A DNA stretch of 64,000 nt, from assembly GCF_017916365.1 (NCBI RefSeq), contig NZ_JAFMSU010000001.1, positions 1,488,001 to 1,552,000 on the forward strand, read 5' to 3'. The DNA is from Rufibacter roseolus. GTDB taxonomy: Bacteria > Bacteroidota > Bacteroidia > Cytophagales > Hymenobacteraceae. Within the stretch, counting starts at the first letter, position 1, and each line of letters begins with the position of its first letter. The notes beneath the pieces were generated by a model. That model did no database searches, was not told the origin of the DNA, and saw only the letters and a list, made by a program, of their open reading frames with translations. This document shows positions 18,136 through 27,059 of this stretch, one piece after another. The position numbers were made by a program, and so were the translations under genes.

Positions 18136-20628
18136 TTAGGTTTTAAGGGCTCTTCTGAGCACTTGGTAGTCAAGGTAATATAGCACCTTAACGGAGAAAC
18201 TATTCAATTGTTTAGCGTGCAGGGTGTTCCTGAGGTTCAGGAAGTAATCGGGGCGGTCTGGCACCGTGCTGTCATAGATGGCGTTTTTCCAGACCACGCT
18301 CACTTCACTGCCCGGGGCAAAACGCCAACTGTAGACCAGGTCAATGTTGAAGGCGTTGAAGTTACGGGCATTGGCAGAGGGAGAGGCCGGGCGGTAATCC
18401 AGCGGGCGGCCATTGCCGTCTTCCTGCAGCAGGTAATACTTGTCAAATGTGGCGTTAGACCAGTAATGGCGCATGTTGAGGTTAAGGGCGGTGCGGGCGT
18501 TGAAAATGTAGGTGCCCGTAAGGGTGTTGCTTACGGTTCTCACCTTGCGGCGACCAAAGAAAATGCTGTCCTGTACCCCGTTGCCGGCAAACCCGAACCC
18601 GCGTGGGGTGTCATTGTAGCGGACGCCGTACACTAACTGCAAGTGGTCATTGACCCGTACCCGGGGGCTGATGCCAAGCCATCTGTCCATTTCGCTGTAC
18701 TCAGGAGCCCAATAGAAACCAAAGTCCAGGTCTACGGCCAACTTCTTGCGGTAGTCGCTGGAGATGTATGAATTTACCTCCCACCCGGCAGGTTTGCGCC
18801 ATTTCTGATCAGGAACCCCGTCTTTGTAAGAGCGGGGCTCAAAGTAGTCGTAGCCGTCTTTGGGCAGCCAGACAATGGTGTACCCAAACGAGATGAAATT
18901 TTTGGTGGTGGCATTGGTCTCCAGGAAATACGCTAGCTGGGTGAAGGCAGCCGGCTTGTAGAGCATGCGGTGCTGCACCCCCAGCGCGTTGTAGGCGTTG
19001 TTCAGCTTCCAGAAGGGCTTGTAGAAATTGTAGGCCACTAAAGCCTGTGACTCGCGGGAGTTGTTGTTGTCAAGGTAACCCAGGTCGTTGATGTCATAGG
19101 TGTGGTTCTCGGCGATATGCCTTAGTCTGAACTGGAAATTTCCGCTGGTCTTGCCAAAGGTGGCCGAGTAGGCGTGACCCAGTTCCACCTTGTCGGTGCC
19201 TACGGGGAGTTCTCCTTTGTTGTAGTGCTGACTCAGGTTCCCCGATAGGTTAAGGGTGTAGGAGTTCTTCTTGTTCGTGAGCTTGGTCATGAGGCCCGTC
19301 ACGTTGGCGTTGTAAAAACCACTTCCGCGGGTCACGTTGGTGTTGGTGAACGTCACAAAGGAACTGTTCTTCAGGCTTTGGTCCAGCACCAGCACGTTGT
19401 AGTTCGTCACCGGATCGGTGAGTACCCTGAACTCCTCATTCGTCAGCCCGCTTCTGAGGGTGGCGTAAGTGTTGCGGGTCACGGCGTTGAACAAGCCAAT
19501 CCCCAGGCCTTTGTTTGTTCTGCCGGATATTTTGGTGGCGTTGACCAGGCTGGTTCTCTCGGGGTTTTCCACTACTTCCACCTGTTCGCCGTAGCGCTCC
19601 TTGTCATAGGAGAGGTTGTAATAATTCATGGGCTGGGCCCCTATGCGGCGCGAGTAGAAAAGCCCGGCTTTGTTGAAGAGCTCGGTGCCCTCGGTGAAAA
19701 ACTGCCGGTTTTCGTTAAAACGCACCTCAAACGGAGATAAGTTGAGCACCTGCGCATCTGACTGGGTCTGCCCGAAATCCGGTACCAGGGTCATGTCCAG
19801 GGTAAAGGCGTCGTTGATCCCGTATTTGATGTCCATGCCGCCATTGACGGTGGTTTTGAGGTCTTTTTTGCCGGGCTGGTCCTCCGGAAAATGGTCTACG
19901 TAGCCTGACAGATACGGCATCAGGGACAAGCGCAAAGGAGCCTTGAGGCCGGTGATACCGTGCGCCTCGCCAAACTGGTTTATCCAACCCTGAATAGAGC
20001 TGTCCACGAAATTCCAGAAGGCTTCTTCTTTATACCTACGGGTAGAGCGCCAGAAGTTAATGCCCCAGGTCTGCACGTCTTTTTTAGGGAAACGGATGGC
20101 TGAATACGGAATGCGCAGCTCCACGCTCCAACCCTGCGGATGGCGCGCCACGGCGCTCTGCCAGACGGCGTCCCAGGAGGTTTCGTTCCCGTTGCTGGTG
20201 GCCTTGAAATCGGTCTGCACGCCGGCGGTGGAAACCTCAAACCCAAAGGCGTTCTGCTTGTCCAGGTAGGTGTCAAAGTACACGCCAAACATATCAGCGT
20301 TCACCTGGCCGCCATCGCGCTGGCTCAGCTGGGAAAGGATGGAGTCTGGGGCGGTGTCAAAGAGGATGGCACCCACGTACACGGCCTCATCGTCATACAG
20401 CACCCGCACCTCGGTCTGCTGTTTGGCAGGTGAGCCGTTGGCGGGGGCCATCTGGGTGAAGCCGGTGGCGGGTTCTGTCTGTTTCCAGATTTCTTCGTCT
20501 GGAAGGCCGTCTAATTTGGGTGGGGTAGCAGTTCTGACTGCGGTGATTTGCTTTGTGACTTTTGGAGCCTGGGCATAGGTGAAGAAGGTGCTGCAAAGAC
20601 AAAGCAAAAGCAGACAGACGTATTTCAT
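18136..20628 (-). CDS. DUF5916 outer-membrane protein with CBM9-like domain
   Basis: An 830-residue protein. A signal peptide (residues 1-19, ending TYA) is followed by an N-terminal carbohydrate-binding family 9-like domain (about 30-230: PPKLDGLPDEEIWKQ, GWSVELRIPYSAIRFP, WGINFWRS). A large DUF5916 region follows (NGGMDIKYGINDAFTLDMTL, PDFGQTQSDAQVLNLSPFE, FFTEGTELF), rich in alternating strands as in an outer-membrane barrel. The role is unknown; a surface glycan or peptide-related function is often guessed for such proteins. It sits between cvfB and the SDR gene with gaps of 33 and 9 nt. Confidence 0.88.
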   Translation of the reverse strand: MKYVCLLLLCLCSTFFTYAQAPKVTKQITAVRTATPPKLDGLPDEEIWKQTEPATGFTQMAPANGSPAKQQTEVRVLYDDEAVYVGAILFDTAPDSILSQLSQRDGGQVNADMFGVYFDTYLDKQNAFGFEVSTAGVQTDFKATSNGNETSWDAVWQSAVARHPQGWSVELRIPYSAIRFPKKDVQTWGINFWRSTRRYKEEAFWNFVDSSIQGWINQFGEAHGITGLKAPLRLSLMPYLSGYVDHFPEDQPGKKDLKTTVNGGMDIKYGINDAFTLDMTLVPDFGQTQSDAQVLNLSPFEVRFNENRQFFTEGTELFNKAGLFYSRRIGAQPMNYYNLSYDKERYGEQVEVVENPERTSLVNATKISGRTNKGLGIGLFNAVTRNTYATLRSGLTNEEFRVLTDPVTNYNVLVLDQSLKNSSFVTFTNTNVTRGSGFYNANVTGLMTKLTNKKNSYTLNLSGNLSQHYNKGELPVGTDKVELGHAYSATFGKTSGNFQFRLRHIAENHTYDINDLGYLDNNNSRESQALVAYNFYKPFWKLNNAYNALGVQHRMLYKPAAFTQLAYFLETNATTKNFISFGYTIVWLPKDGYDYFEPRSYKDGVPDQKWRKPAGWEVNSYISSDYRKKLAVDLDFGFYWAPEYSEMDRWLGISPRVRVNDHLQLVYGVRYNDTPRGFGFAGNGVQDSIFFGRRKVRTVSNTLTGTYIFNARTALNLNMRHYWSNATFDKYYLLQEDGNGRPLDYRPASPSANARNFNAFNIDLVYSWRFAPGSEVSVVWKNAIYDSTVPDRPDYFLNLRNTLHAKQLNSFSVKVLYYLDYQVLRRALKT

Positions 20629-20661
20629 GGTTTTATGTGAGACAGGTTGTAGAAAGACAGA

Positions 20662-21498
20662 TCAGGAACTAACCAAAAGACTAATGCCATCTGGCAATAG
20701 TTGCACCTCGCCACGTTTATATAAGGCACCAATGGCTTTTTTGAAGGTTTTTTTGCTCATGCCCAGTGTCTGGTAGATGAGCTCCGGGCTGCTTTTGTCA
20801 GTGAGCGGAAGGCGGCCGTTCTCGGCGCGCAGACGGGCCAGGATGACCTCAGAAGCTTCCCGCACTTCGTCATAGCCTTGCTTCTGCAGGCTCACGTCTA
20901 GCTTGTTGTCTTCGCGCACTTTCTTGAGGTAGCCCTGGGTGTACTCGCCGGGCGTGAGGCTGCGGAAAACCTCGTTGCGGTACAGCATGCCCAGGTATTT
21001 GTTGTTCACGATAACCTGGAAGCCCAGCGCCTTTTCCGGCCCGATGAGCAGCTGCACCTCGTCGCCTTCTTCCAACTCAATGGGGTCATAGTTCAGGAAA
21101 GGGCCCAACTTGGTGGAGCCCACCAAGCGGTCTGAGTTCTCGTCAAGGTACACGTACACCAAGGCCCACTGACCCACGTGCAGATCCTCGTGCTGGTTGC
21201 GGTAAGGCACAAACAGGTCCTTCTCCAGGCCCCATTCCATGAACGCCCCGAAGTTACTCACGTCCCGCACCTGCAGGCAGGCAAACTGGTCTACTTTGGC
21301 TTTCGGTTCCAGGGTGGTGGCAATAAGGCGGTCCTCCGAGTCGCGGTACACGAACACCGAAATCATGTCGCCTACCTGCGCGTCTTCTGGTACGTACTTG
21401 CGGGGTAGCAGCACATCGCCGTCCTCAGAACCTAAATACATGCCGTGTTCTAATTCGCGGAGGATCTCCAGAAAGTTATAATCGCCTAAATGCAGCAT
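20662..21498 (-). CDS. cvfB: CvfB-like S1 RNA-binding protein
   Basis: A 278-residue protein of the CvfB/YitL family. Tandem S1-like modules occupy about residues 1-210 (MLHLGDYNFLEILRELEHG, VSNFGAFMEWGLEKDLFVPY, GYLKKVREDNKLDVSL). A winged-helix C-terminus (about 215-278) holds SPELIYQTLGMSKKTFKKAI and GALYKRGEVQLL. The family binds RNA and has been tied to virulence regulation in Staphylococcus; its role in Bacteroidota is unclear. It is the first gene of a probable three-gene minus-strand operon. Confidence 0.9.
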   Translation of the reverse strand: MLHLGDYNFLEILRELEHGMYLGSEDGDVLLPRKYVPEDAQVGDMISVFVYRDSEDRLIATTLEPKAKVDQFACLQVRDVSNFGAFMEWGLEKDLFVPYRNQHEDLHVGQWALVYVYLDENSDRLVGSTKLGPFLNYDPIELEEGDEVQLLIGPEKALGFQVIVNNKYLGMLYRNEVFRSLTPGEYTQGYLKKVREDNKLDVSLQKQGYDEVREASEVILARLRAENGRLPLTDKSSPELIYQTLGMSKKTFKKAIGALYKRGEVQLLPDGISLLVSS

Positions 21499-21686
21499 AC
21501 CAGAAGTGGGTTAAAACTTGAAACAAAGGTAGAAAATCTATACGGCACCTATCAAGCGTTAGCAAAACTTTGTCTCGGGAAATCCGTTTAGGGGCAGTTT
21601 CGTTAAAAACAGGCTAAAAGCAGGTGGAGTTTAATGGAGGAATATGGCTAGCAGATGATAACGCTCTGGCCTTTGGCGGATGCAGG

Positions 21687-21713
21687 GGCACCTCTTGTGG
21701 GTGCCTTTTCTTT
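21687..21713 (+). terminator. Terminator-like hairpin without an upstream gene
   Basis: GGCACC (21687-21692) pairs with GGTGCC (21700-21705), followed by TTTTCTTT. No plus-strand gene precedes it. A near-identical hairpin in reverse orientation is at 57268-57300, so it is probably a repeat. Confidence 0.5.
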
Positions 21714-21744
21714 GTAGTTTCAGCTTATTGGGGAGGACACGCGG

Positions 21745-21767
21745 GAGACAAGGCGGTGCCTGGTCTC
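21745..21767. repeat. GAGACAAGGC palindrome, copy 1
   Basis: GAGACAAGGC and GCCTGGTCTC pair with one mismatch around GGT. A perfect relative is at 57191-57212. Confidence 0.6.
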
Positions 21768-21790
21768 TACATCTGTAAATACATCTTCTC

Positions 21791-21857
21791 TGGTTCAAGT
21801 TTTCAACTTGGGCCCATCATGGGCTGGAGTTTGCAAATTCAGGGAGGCGATAGCCTC
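21791..21857 (-). repeat. Three-hairpin repeat, copy 2
   Basis: Reverse-oriented copy beginning TGGTTCAAGTTTTCAACTTG and ending GAGGCGATAGCCTC. The first and third hairpins are intact; the middle one (CTGAATTT / AACTCCAG) is weakened. Confidence 0.8.
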
Positions 21858-21903
21858 AAACCGGGTACCCCGATTCAGAAGTTCCAGGCGTCATTCCACA
21901 AGG

Positions 21904-21936
21904 AACCCACCCCTGCCCCTCCTAGGAGGGAAATCC
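21904..21936 (-). repeat. CCCCTCC/GAGGGG short repeat, copy 3
   Basis: Reverse-oriented copy with ACCCACCCCTGCCCCTCC followed by TAGGAGGGAAAT. A further palindrome, GTCGTTG / CAACGAC (21945-21971), follows at once. No gene is supported in 21499-22037. Confidence 0.65.
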
Positions 21937-22037
21937 TGGATATCGTCGTTGTTAGTATTAGCACCAACGACCAATATTCTTCAGAATGCCTTTTTGCCGT
22001 TTAGAGCCCGATTTTACAAAACCAAGCCCAAAACAGA

Positions 22038-23069
22038 TTACCAGTACTGCGACGGGGAGTAAATGCTGCGGCGGTTGCGGAGCATGAGGCCCAGCACCAG
22101 TTCATGAGATCCATAGCTCACTTGACTCAGCCCTGAGGTGGTAAGGTCATAGGCGTAGCCCAGGTGAAATTTGTGCTTGTACTGGAAGCCGGCCGTGAGC
22201 ACCGCCGCATCCTGCAACCGGTAAGAGCCACCCACCCAAAACTGATCTCGCCAGAAGACCTTCGTGTTCAGATCCACGGATAGCGGACTAGGAGATGCGT
22301 ATTTTACCACCACTGAGGGGGTCACGCTCAGGAAACTGCTCACGGCCAGCCGGTATCCGGTATGCCCGAAGAAATGCCGCTGCTGTCTCGCTGGTACGGT
22401 AGACCGCGTCTCCCGGAAACTGAAGGGGGTGGGTAGAATCTGGGCCACGGAAGCGCCCAGGTAAAAACGGGAGCTGTAGAGCAGCGCGCCCACCCCAATG
22501 CTGGGCAGCAGGCGGTTGTACTCATCGGCGTTCATGACCGGGTCTCCGGCGGTGCCGAAGGAAAGCATCTCGCGGTTCAGCCCGAACTGGGTGAACCCCG
22601 CTGCCACCCCGGCTGCCAATTTTAGGTGAGGGGTGAGCGGCTGATGGTAAGCGTAAAGCAGCTGCACCTCGGTACGTTTAAGGCCTGCGGCTTTGTCAGC
22701 CTGCATCAAAATGCCAATGCCGTGGTGCGGACGCGTTTTCTGGGCGTTGTTGCGGTACTCGGGTCGCCATTGGTTCTTGAACTTGCCCTTCACCGCGTTC
22801 TGGGGCCGGAAAGTAGTAGGCGGACTCAGGTAATCCATGCGGGCCAGGGGCATGTGCGCGCTCAGGTAATAGGAGGTAGGCGCCCCCTCCAGGCCCGTCC
22901 ACTGGTTCCTGTAGCCGGCCCGCACGTCCAGATAATTGTCGGTGCCGCTTACGGCGGGGTTCAGGAGCAGCGGGTTGAGCATGTACTGGCTGTAGTGCGG
23001 AATCTGCTGTGCCAATCCCGAGAGCGGGAGACAGAGCAGGAAAAGCAGGAAGTAGCTGTTCTTTCTCAT
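22038..23069 (-). CDS. PorP/SprF family membrane protein
   Basis: A 343-residue outer-membrane protein of the PorP/SprF family. Signal peptide at residues 1-20 (ending GLAQ), then the hallmark QIPHYSQYMLNPLLLNPAVSGTD, RNQWTGLEGAP and a series of barrel strands (SVTPSVVVKYASPSP, FQYKHKFHLGYAYDLTTSGL). Such proteins are usually encoded next to a large adhesin with a type-B T9SS signal and are thought to retain or assemble it at the surface. Here the PKD-repeat protein is 11 nt upstream, so the two very likely form one operon. Confidence 0.93.
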   Translation of the reverse strand: MRKNSYFLLFLLCLPLSGLAQQIPHYSQYMLNPLLLNPAVSGTDNYLDVRAGYRNQWTGLEGAPTSYYLSAHMPLARMDYLSPPTTFRPQNAVKGKFKNQWRPEYRNNAQKTRPHHGIGILMQADKAAGLKRTEVQLLYAYHQPLTPHLKLAAGVAAGFTQFGLNREMLSFGTAGDPVMNADEYNRLLPSIGVGALLYSSRFYLGASVAQILPTPFSFRETRSTVPARQQRHFFGHTGYRLAVSSFLSVTPSVVVKYASPSPLSVDLNTKVFWRDQFWVGGSYRLQDAAVLTAGFQYKHKFHLGYAYDLTTSGLSQVSYGSHELVLGLMLRNRRSIYSPSQYW

Positions 23070-23080
23070 AGGCTCTGGGC

Positions 23081-26000
23081 TTAGCGCAGAATAGTGAGCG
23101 GTCCGGTGATCTTTGGCCGCCCGTTGCTTGGGTCAATAATGTAGTAGTAAGCGCCAATGGGCAAATCAACGCCGTTGCGTTTGCCATCCCACGGGCTGGG
23201 ATAACCGCGCGTGGAGTACACCTGCTGGCCCCATCGGTTGTAGATCTCAATATTGATGTGCGGGTAATCCTGGATTCCTTCCAGAACCCATGTGTCATTG
23301 GAGCCGTCGCCGTTGGGCGAGAACGCCGAAGGGATTTGCAGCCGCTTGATCACCGTCACCACCATGCTGTCCACGTTGGGGCAGCCCGCCACTGAAACTG
23401 TGCTCAGATAATAGGTGGTGGTCACCAGCGGAGAGGCCACCGGGTTCCCGATGTTCTGGTTGCTCAGGTTGGTGTTTGGAGACCAGGTAAGTTGACCTTC
23501 CCCGCTACCTTCCAATTTGATGCTCTCGCCTTCAATGAGCAGGATGTCCTTGCCGGCATTTACTTTGGGGGTAGGCTGCAGTTTGATTTCCACTTCATCT
23601 GTAGCGCTGGCGCAAGGACTGTTACTCACTGTCCAGCGGAGCGTGTAATCGGTGCCCAGGTTGCCGGTGAAAGTAGTCTTAGGGCTGGCCGGGTTGGCAA
23701 AGTTTCCGCCGGTGCCCCGCACTACCGTCCATTGGCCCGTGGCCGGTGCCGGAATATTGGCCTCCAGGGTGACGGTGGTGAATCCGCAGAGCAGTTGGTC
23801 CGGGCCTGCTTTCGCCACCGGTGCCGGGGCAATGGAAACCGCTTTGCTGATGGTATGGGTGCAGCCCAACTCAGAAGTGACCGTGAGTTTGACCTGGTAA
23901 GTACCGTCCCGTTCATATTTGTGCGTGGCGTGCTGGGTTGCCGCCGATGACCCATCCCCGAAGTCCCAGACCCAGCCGGTAAGCTGGCCGCCTGCCAGGC
24001 TGCTCATGTCCTGGAAAGAAACCGCATCCGCGAGGCAGCCCACGGTGGGCGAGAAATCGGCTTTGGGGGTTGGGGAAACGGTGATGGTGGAAGTGAAGGT
24101 CTGTTCGCAGGAGTTGGCCCCTTTCACCGTTAACCCTACCGTGTAGGTGCCGGGAGCCGTGTACAGGTGCGTAGGGCTGACCTCGGTAGAAGTAGTGCCA
24201 TCCCCGAGATCCCACCGGTAGGTGAGGGCGCCGCTGCCTCGGTCCTGAGTGGTGTTGGTAAAACGGGCTGGCGTACCCTCACAGACATTGGCCACTGTAA
24301 AGCCAGCCGCTGGGTTGGGCAAGACCACAATGGTTTTGGTAAGCGAAGCCTCGCAGACAATCCCCGACCATATCCGCAGTTGCACCTGGTAAGTCCCCGG
24401 TTTGGCGTACTGGTGAGTGGGGTTTGTTTCCTCAGACGAAGTGCCGTCGCCGAACGTCCACTGCCGCCGGATGATCTTCCCGAAAGCGATGGTGCTGGCA
24501 TCCTGGAAAACCATGCCCTGCTCCTGGCAGAAAGAAGAAGCGGTAAACCCCGGAACCGGCACCGCGCCGCTGATGGTGTAAGTATGCGAGACGCTGTCCT
24601 GGCAGCCTTTACTTGACGTCACCACCAGTTTCACCGTGTAGTTTCCCTCGGCGGTATAACGGTGGCGGGGTGCGGGCGCCGTGGAACTGGTGCCATCGCC
24701 AAAATCCCAGCGGTAGGTCATGGTGCCAGAGGCCAGGGTGGATTGGTTTACAAAAACCGCTTCGTCCTTCACACAGAGATCGGGCAGGGTAAAGGCGGCT
24801 ACGGGCCGGGGGTGGATGACTACCGTCTGCTGCGTGGAATCCTGGCAACCCTGGTCTGAGAACGCTTTGAGTTTCACGGTGTAGTTGCCCACTCCGGCAT
24901 AGACATGTCGCGGGTGCTGCTCCGTGCTGCGTGGGGTGCCGTCCCCAAAATCCCATTCCCAGCGTACTACCTGTCCCTGCGCCACCGTGGTCTGGTCCTG
25001 GAAAGCCATGGATTCTTTGTCACACGTTTGGGAGGCGCTGAAGCGGGCCGCCGGCGGGGCAAAAATGGTGACCTCCCTGGTGGTGTCTGCGACGCAGAAA
25101 TTCTGGTTCGTGACGGACAGGGTGACTTTGTAGGTGCCGGGGGCTTTGAAACGGTGGGCCGGATGCTGCTTCCGGGAGGTGGTGCCGTCCCCAAAGTTCC
25201 AGCGCCATTGGGTGATGCTGTCGCCGGTGGTGACTTTGCTTTGGTCTGTGAAGCGGGTGCTATCATTGGCGCAGGCCACTGCATAGGAAAAACCTGCCTC
25301 GGGGTTGGGCAGAACCTCTACCTCTATATTAGTGGAATCCTGCGAGTCACAGTCGTTGCCGTTTGATTTGGTAGTGACCAGGGACACATTGAACTTGCCG
25401 GCCCTGGGGAAAGCGTGGGTGGGATTCTGCTCCCTGGAGGTGGTGCCGTCCCCGAAATACCATTTCCAGGCCAACGGCTCATACACGGCAAATCCCTTGA
25501 ACCGGATGCTGCGCCCCTCGCAGATACTGTCTGAGGCTACCGTGATGTTTTGGTTCAGGTTGGTCACATTCGCGCCCGCCGAGTAGGCGTAGGATTCCAC
25601 GTTCCCAAGTCCGTACGCAATGGCGTTGAAGCCCTGGTCTGCCGTAAGGGTGTGGTTCCCCGAGGACACCGTGTTTTGGGCGTAAGAGTAGGCGGGATTG
25701 GCGGGAACAGGTGTGAATGCCACCGGCTGCCCGTCTAACCGGAAACTCCCGATATCCGCCGTTTTCATGGTCACATTAATGTAATGGCTGGAAATCTGGA
25801 AGAAAGGCGAAGAGTACAGCGTGATGTTTTTGAGGGTCTGTTCCACCGGGTTGATCAGCACCATCTCCGGGTCGCTGGGCACATCGTCGCAGAGCTGCGA
25901 TTTGGTGTACTGCGTCACCTGCACCGGTTCTGAGGTGGTGATATAATTGGCGATGGAGTTCTCAAATTCATGATACTGACCGCTGTTTTTGGTCACAGAT

Positions 26001-26935
26001 TGGCCATTCACCGTAATAACGGTGTTGTCTTTAGAGGCTAATACCCGGTAAATGTCTCCCGAGGTACGGCTCTTGAAGGGCGCGGTCATGAAGTTTTTGC
26101 CCCAGGCGCTCACCGGGTAAAGCTGCTGGTACAGGTTATCCCCGCTGAACTGGCCGGGGCAGGTGTAGGGCTCCGGAATAGCCGTGTAAGAACTGCCTGA
26201 GAAAACCGCAATCCGTTTGCAGGAGCCTATACCTGAATCAATCGACTCTACCTTGGTGCCGGTAAGGTCTCGCAGGGAGCGCACCTGGTATACTTCACCT
26301 TTCATCAAGGGCCGACTAGGGGAGAAGGGCTTTCCGGCGGGTTGGCCGCCCAGGGTCTCGGCGGTAGGCGTGATCTCCAAGGTGGTGTTGTCTTCCAGGG
26401 CCACCACCATGAGCTGGGAGGCCGCCCGGGCATCCAGGTACTGGGTTTGGTTGTAGCCGATGGCGTAATAGGAGCGCCCCAGGGTATTGGCCGGCAACAC
26501 CAGCGTGGCCCCGGATTTATTCAAGTGGTAGATATGTGAGTACACCACCACCGGCTCTGTTGAAGTCACGTGTATGGCCTTGTTCTCAATGATCTCGCTG
26601 GAACCCACGTATGCCACCGAGGGGCTCACCGGAATGACAGTAACGGAGTTGGCGGAAACCTGGTGCGTGGTGGCGGCTCCTGCGCCAACGGTTACCTGTA
26701 CCGTGGTGTTCACGTCTGAGGTGACATACAGGTTCATGCTGGAGATGCCCTGCGGTGGGTTCGGGCCAGACTCATTCTGGATGTGCGCCATGTACCCCAC
26801 CCAAAAGTCCCGCCCTTTGTTAGAGGTGACTTGGGCTACAGAACAGAAGGCGCAAAGAAGCAGCACTAACAGGCAGATGCTCCAGCGTAGATGGGGGTAA
26901 AATCTCAATTTCCAGCGCTTTTGAATTTTAACCAC
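23081..26935 (-). CDS. PKD-repeat surface protein with gliding/T9SS type-B C-terminus
   Basis: A 1284-residue secreted protein. A hydrophobic signal anchor lies at residues 14-35. An IgGFc-binding-like N-terminal domain covers about 40-470 (NKGRDFWVGYMAH, VVVYSHIYHLNKSGATLVLP). Seven PKD-type modules follow (about 480-1070), each with a WxxDFGDGT-like signature such as WKWYFGDGTTS and WVWDFGDGSS. The C-terminus is IPSAFSPNGDGSNDTWV, IYNRWGQQVY and WDGKRNG, the gliding-motility-associated type-B sorting domain. Many paired cysteines sit in the PKD region. It probably acts as a large adhesin or surface filament. Its partner PorP/SprF gene follows. Confidence 0.93.
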   Translation of the reverse strand: MVKIQKRWKLRFYPHLRWSICLLVLLLCAFCSVAQVTSNKGRDFWVGYMAHIQNESGPNPPQGISSMNLYVTSDVNTTVQVTVGAGAATTHQVSANSVTVIPVSPSVAYVGSSEIIENKAIHVTSTEPVVVYSHIYHLNKSGATLVLPANTLGRSYYAIGYNQTQYLDARAASQLMVVALEDNTTLEITPTAETLGGQPAGKPFSPSRPLMKGEVYQVRSLRDLTGTKVESIDSGIGSCKRIAVFSGSSYTAIPEPYTCPGQFSGDNLYQQLYPVSAWGKNFMTAPFKSRTSGDIYRVLASKDNTVITVNGQSVTKNSGQYHEFENSIANYITTSEPVQVTQYTKSQLCDDVPSDPEMVLINPVEQTLKNITLYSSPFFQISSHYINVTMKTADIGSFRLDGQPVAFTPVPANPAYSYAQNTVSSGNHTLTADQGFNAIAYGLGNVESYAYSAGANVTNLNQNITVASDSICEGRSIRFKGFAVYEPLAWKWYFGDGTTSREQNPTHAFPRAGKFNVSLVTTKSNGNDCDSQDSTNIEVEVLPNPEAGFSYAVACANDSTRFTDQSKVTTGDSITQWRWNFGDGTTSRKQHPAHRFKAPGTYKVTLSVTNQNFCVADTTREVTIFAPPAARFSASQTCDKESMAFQDQTTVAQGQVVRWEWDFGDGTPRSTEQHPRHVYAGVGNYTVKLKAFSDQGCQDSTQQTVVIHPRPVAAFTLPDLCVKDEAVFVNQSTLASGTMTYRWDFGDGTSSTAPAPRHRYTAEGNYTVKLVVTSSKGCQDSVSHTYTISGAVPVPGFTASSFCQEQGMVFQDASTIAFGKIIRRQWTFGDGTSSEETNPTHQYAKPGTYQVQLRIWSGIVCEASLTKTIVVLPNPAAGFTVANVCEGTPARFTNTTQDRGSGALTYRWDLGDGTTSTEVSPTHLYTAPGTYTVGLTVKGANSCEQTFTSTITVSPTPKADFSPTVGCLADAVSFQDMSSLAGGQLTGWVWDFGDGSSAATQHATHKYERDGTYQVKLTVTSELGCTHTISKAVSIAPAPVAKAGPDQLLCGFTTVTLEANIPAPATGQWTVVRGTGGNFANPASPKTTFTGNLGTDYTLRWTVSNSPCASATDEVEIKLQPTPKVNAGKDILLIEGESIKLEGSGEGQLTWSPNTNLSNQNIGNPVASPLVTTTYYLSTVSVAGCPNVDSMVVTVIKRLQIPSAFSPNGDGSNDTWVLEGIQDYPHINIEIYNRWGQQVYSTRGYPSPWDGKRNGVDLPIGAYYYIIDPSNGRPKITGPLTILR

Positions 26936-27059
26936 GTTTTCAGCCTGTTTTTTGCAAAACGGACCATATTCTCAGATTAGGTCAATATAAGCTTTTTATA
27001 GTTATATTGTTTATGCCGGGTGTTAAATTCAAAAATGATTGGAAGGAAATGGCTGAAAT

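Noticed and set aside
21624-22004. 126-codon plus-strand ORF ending in the repeat-rich spacer
   Set aside because: It is built across a terminator-like hairpin, a three-hairpin repeat and two palindromes; the composition is not gene-like.
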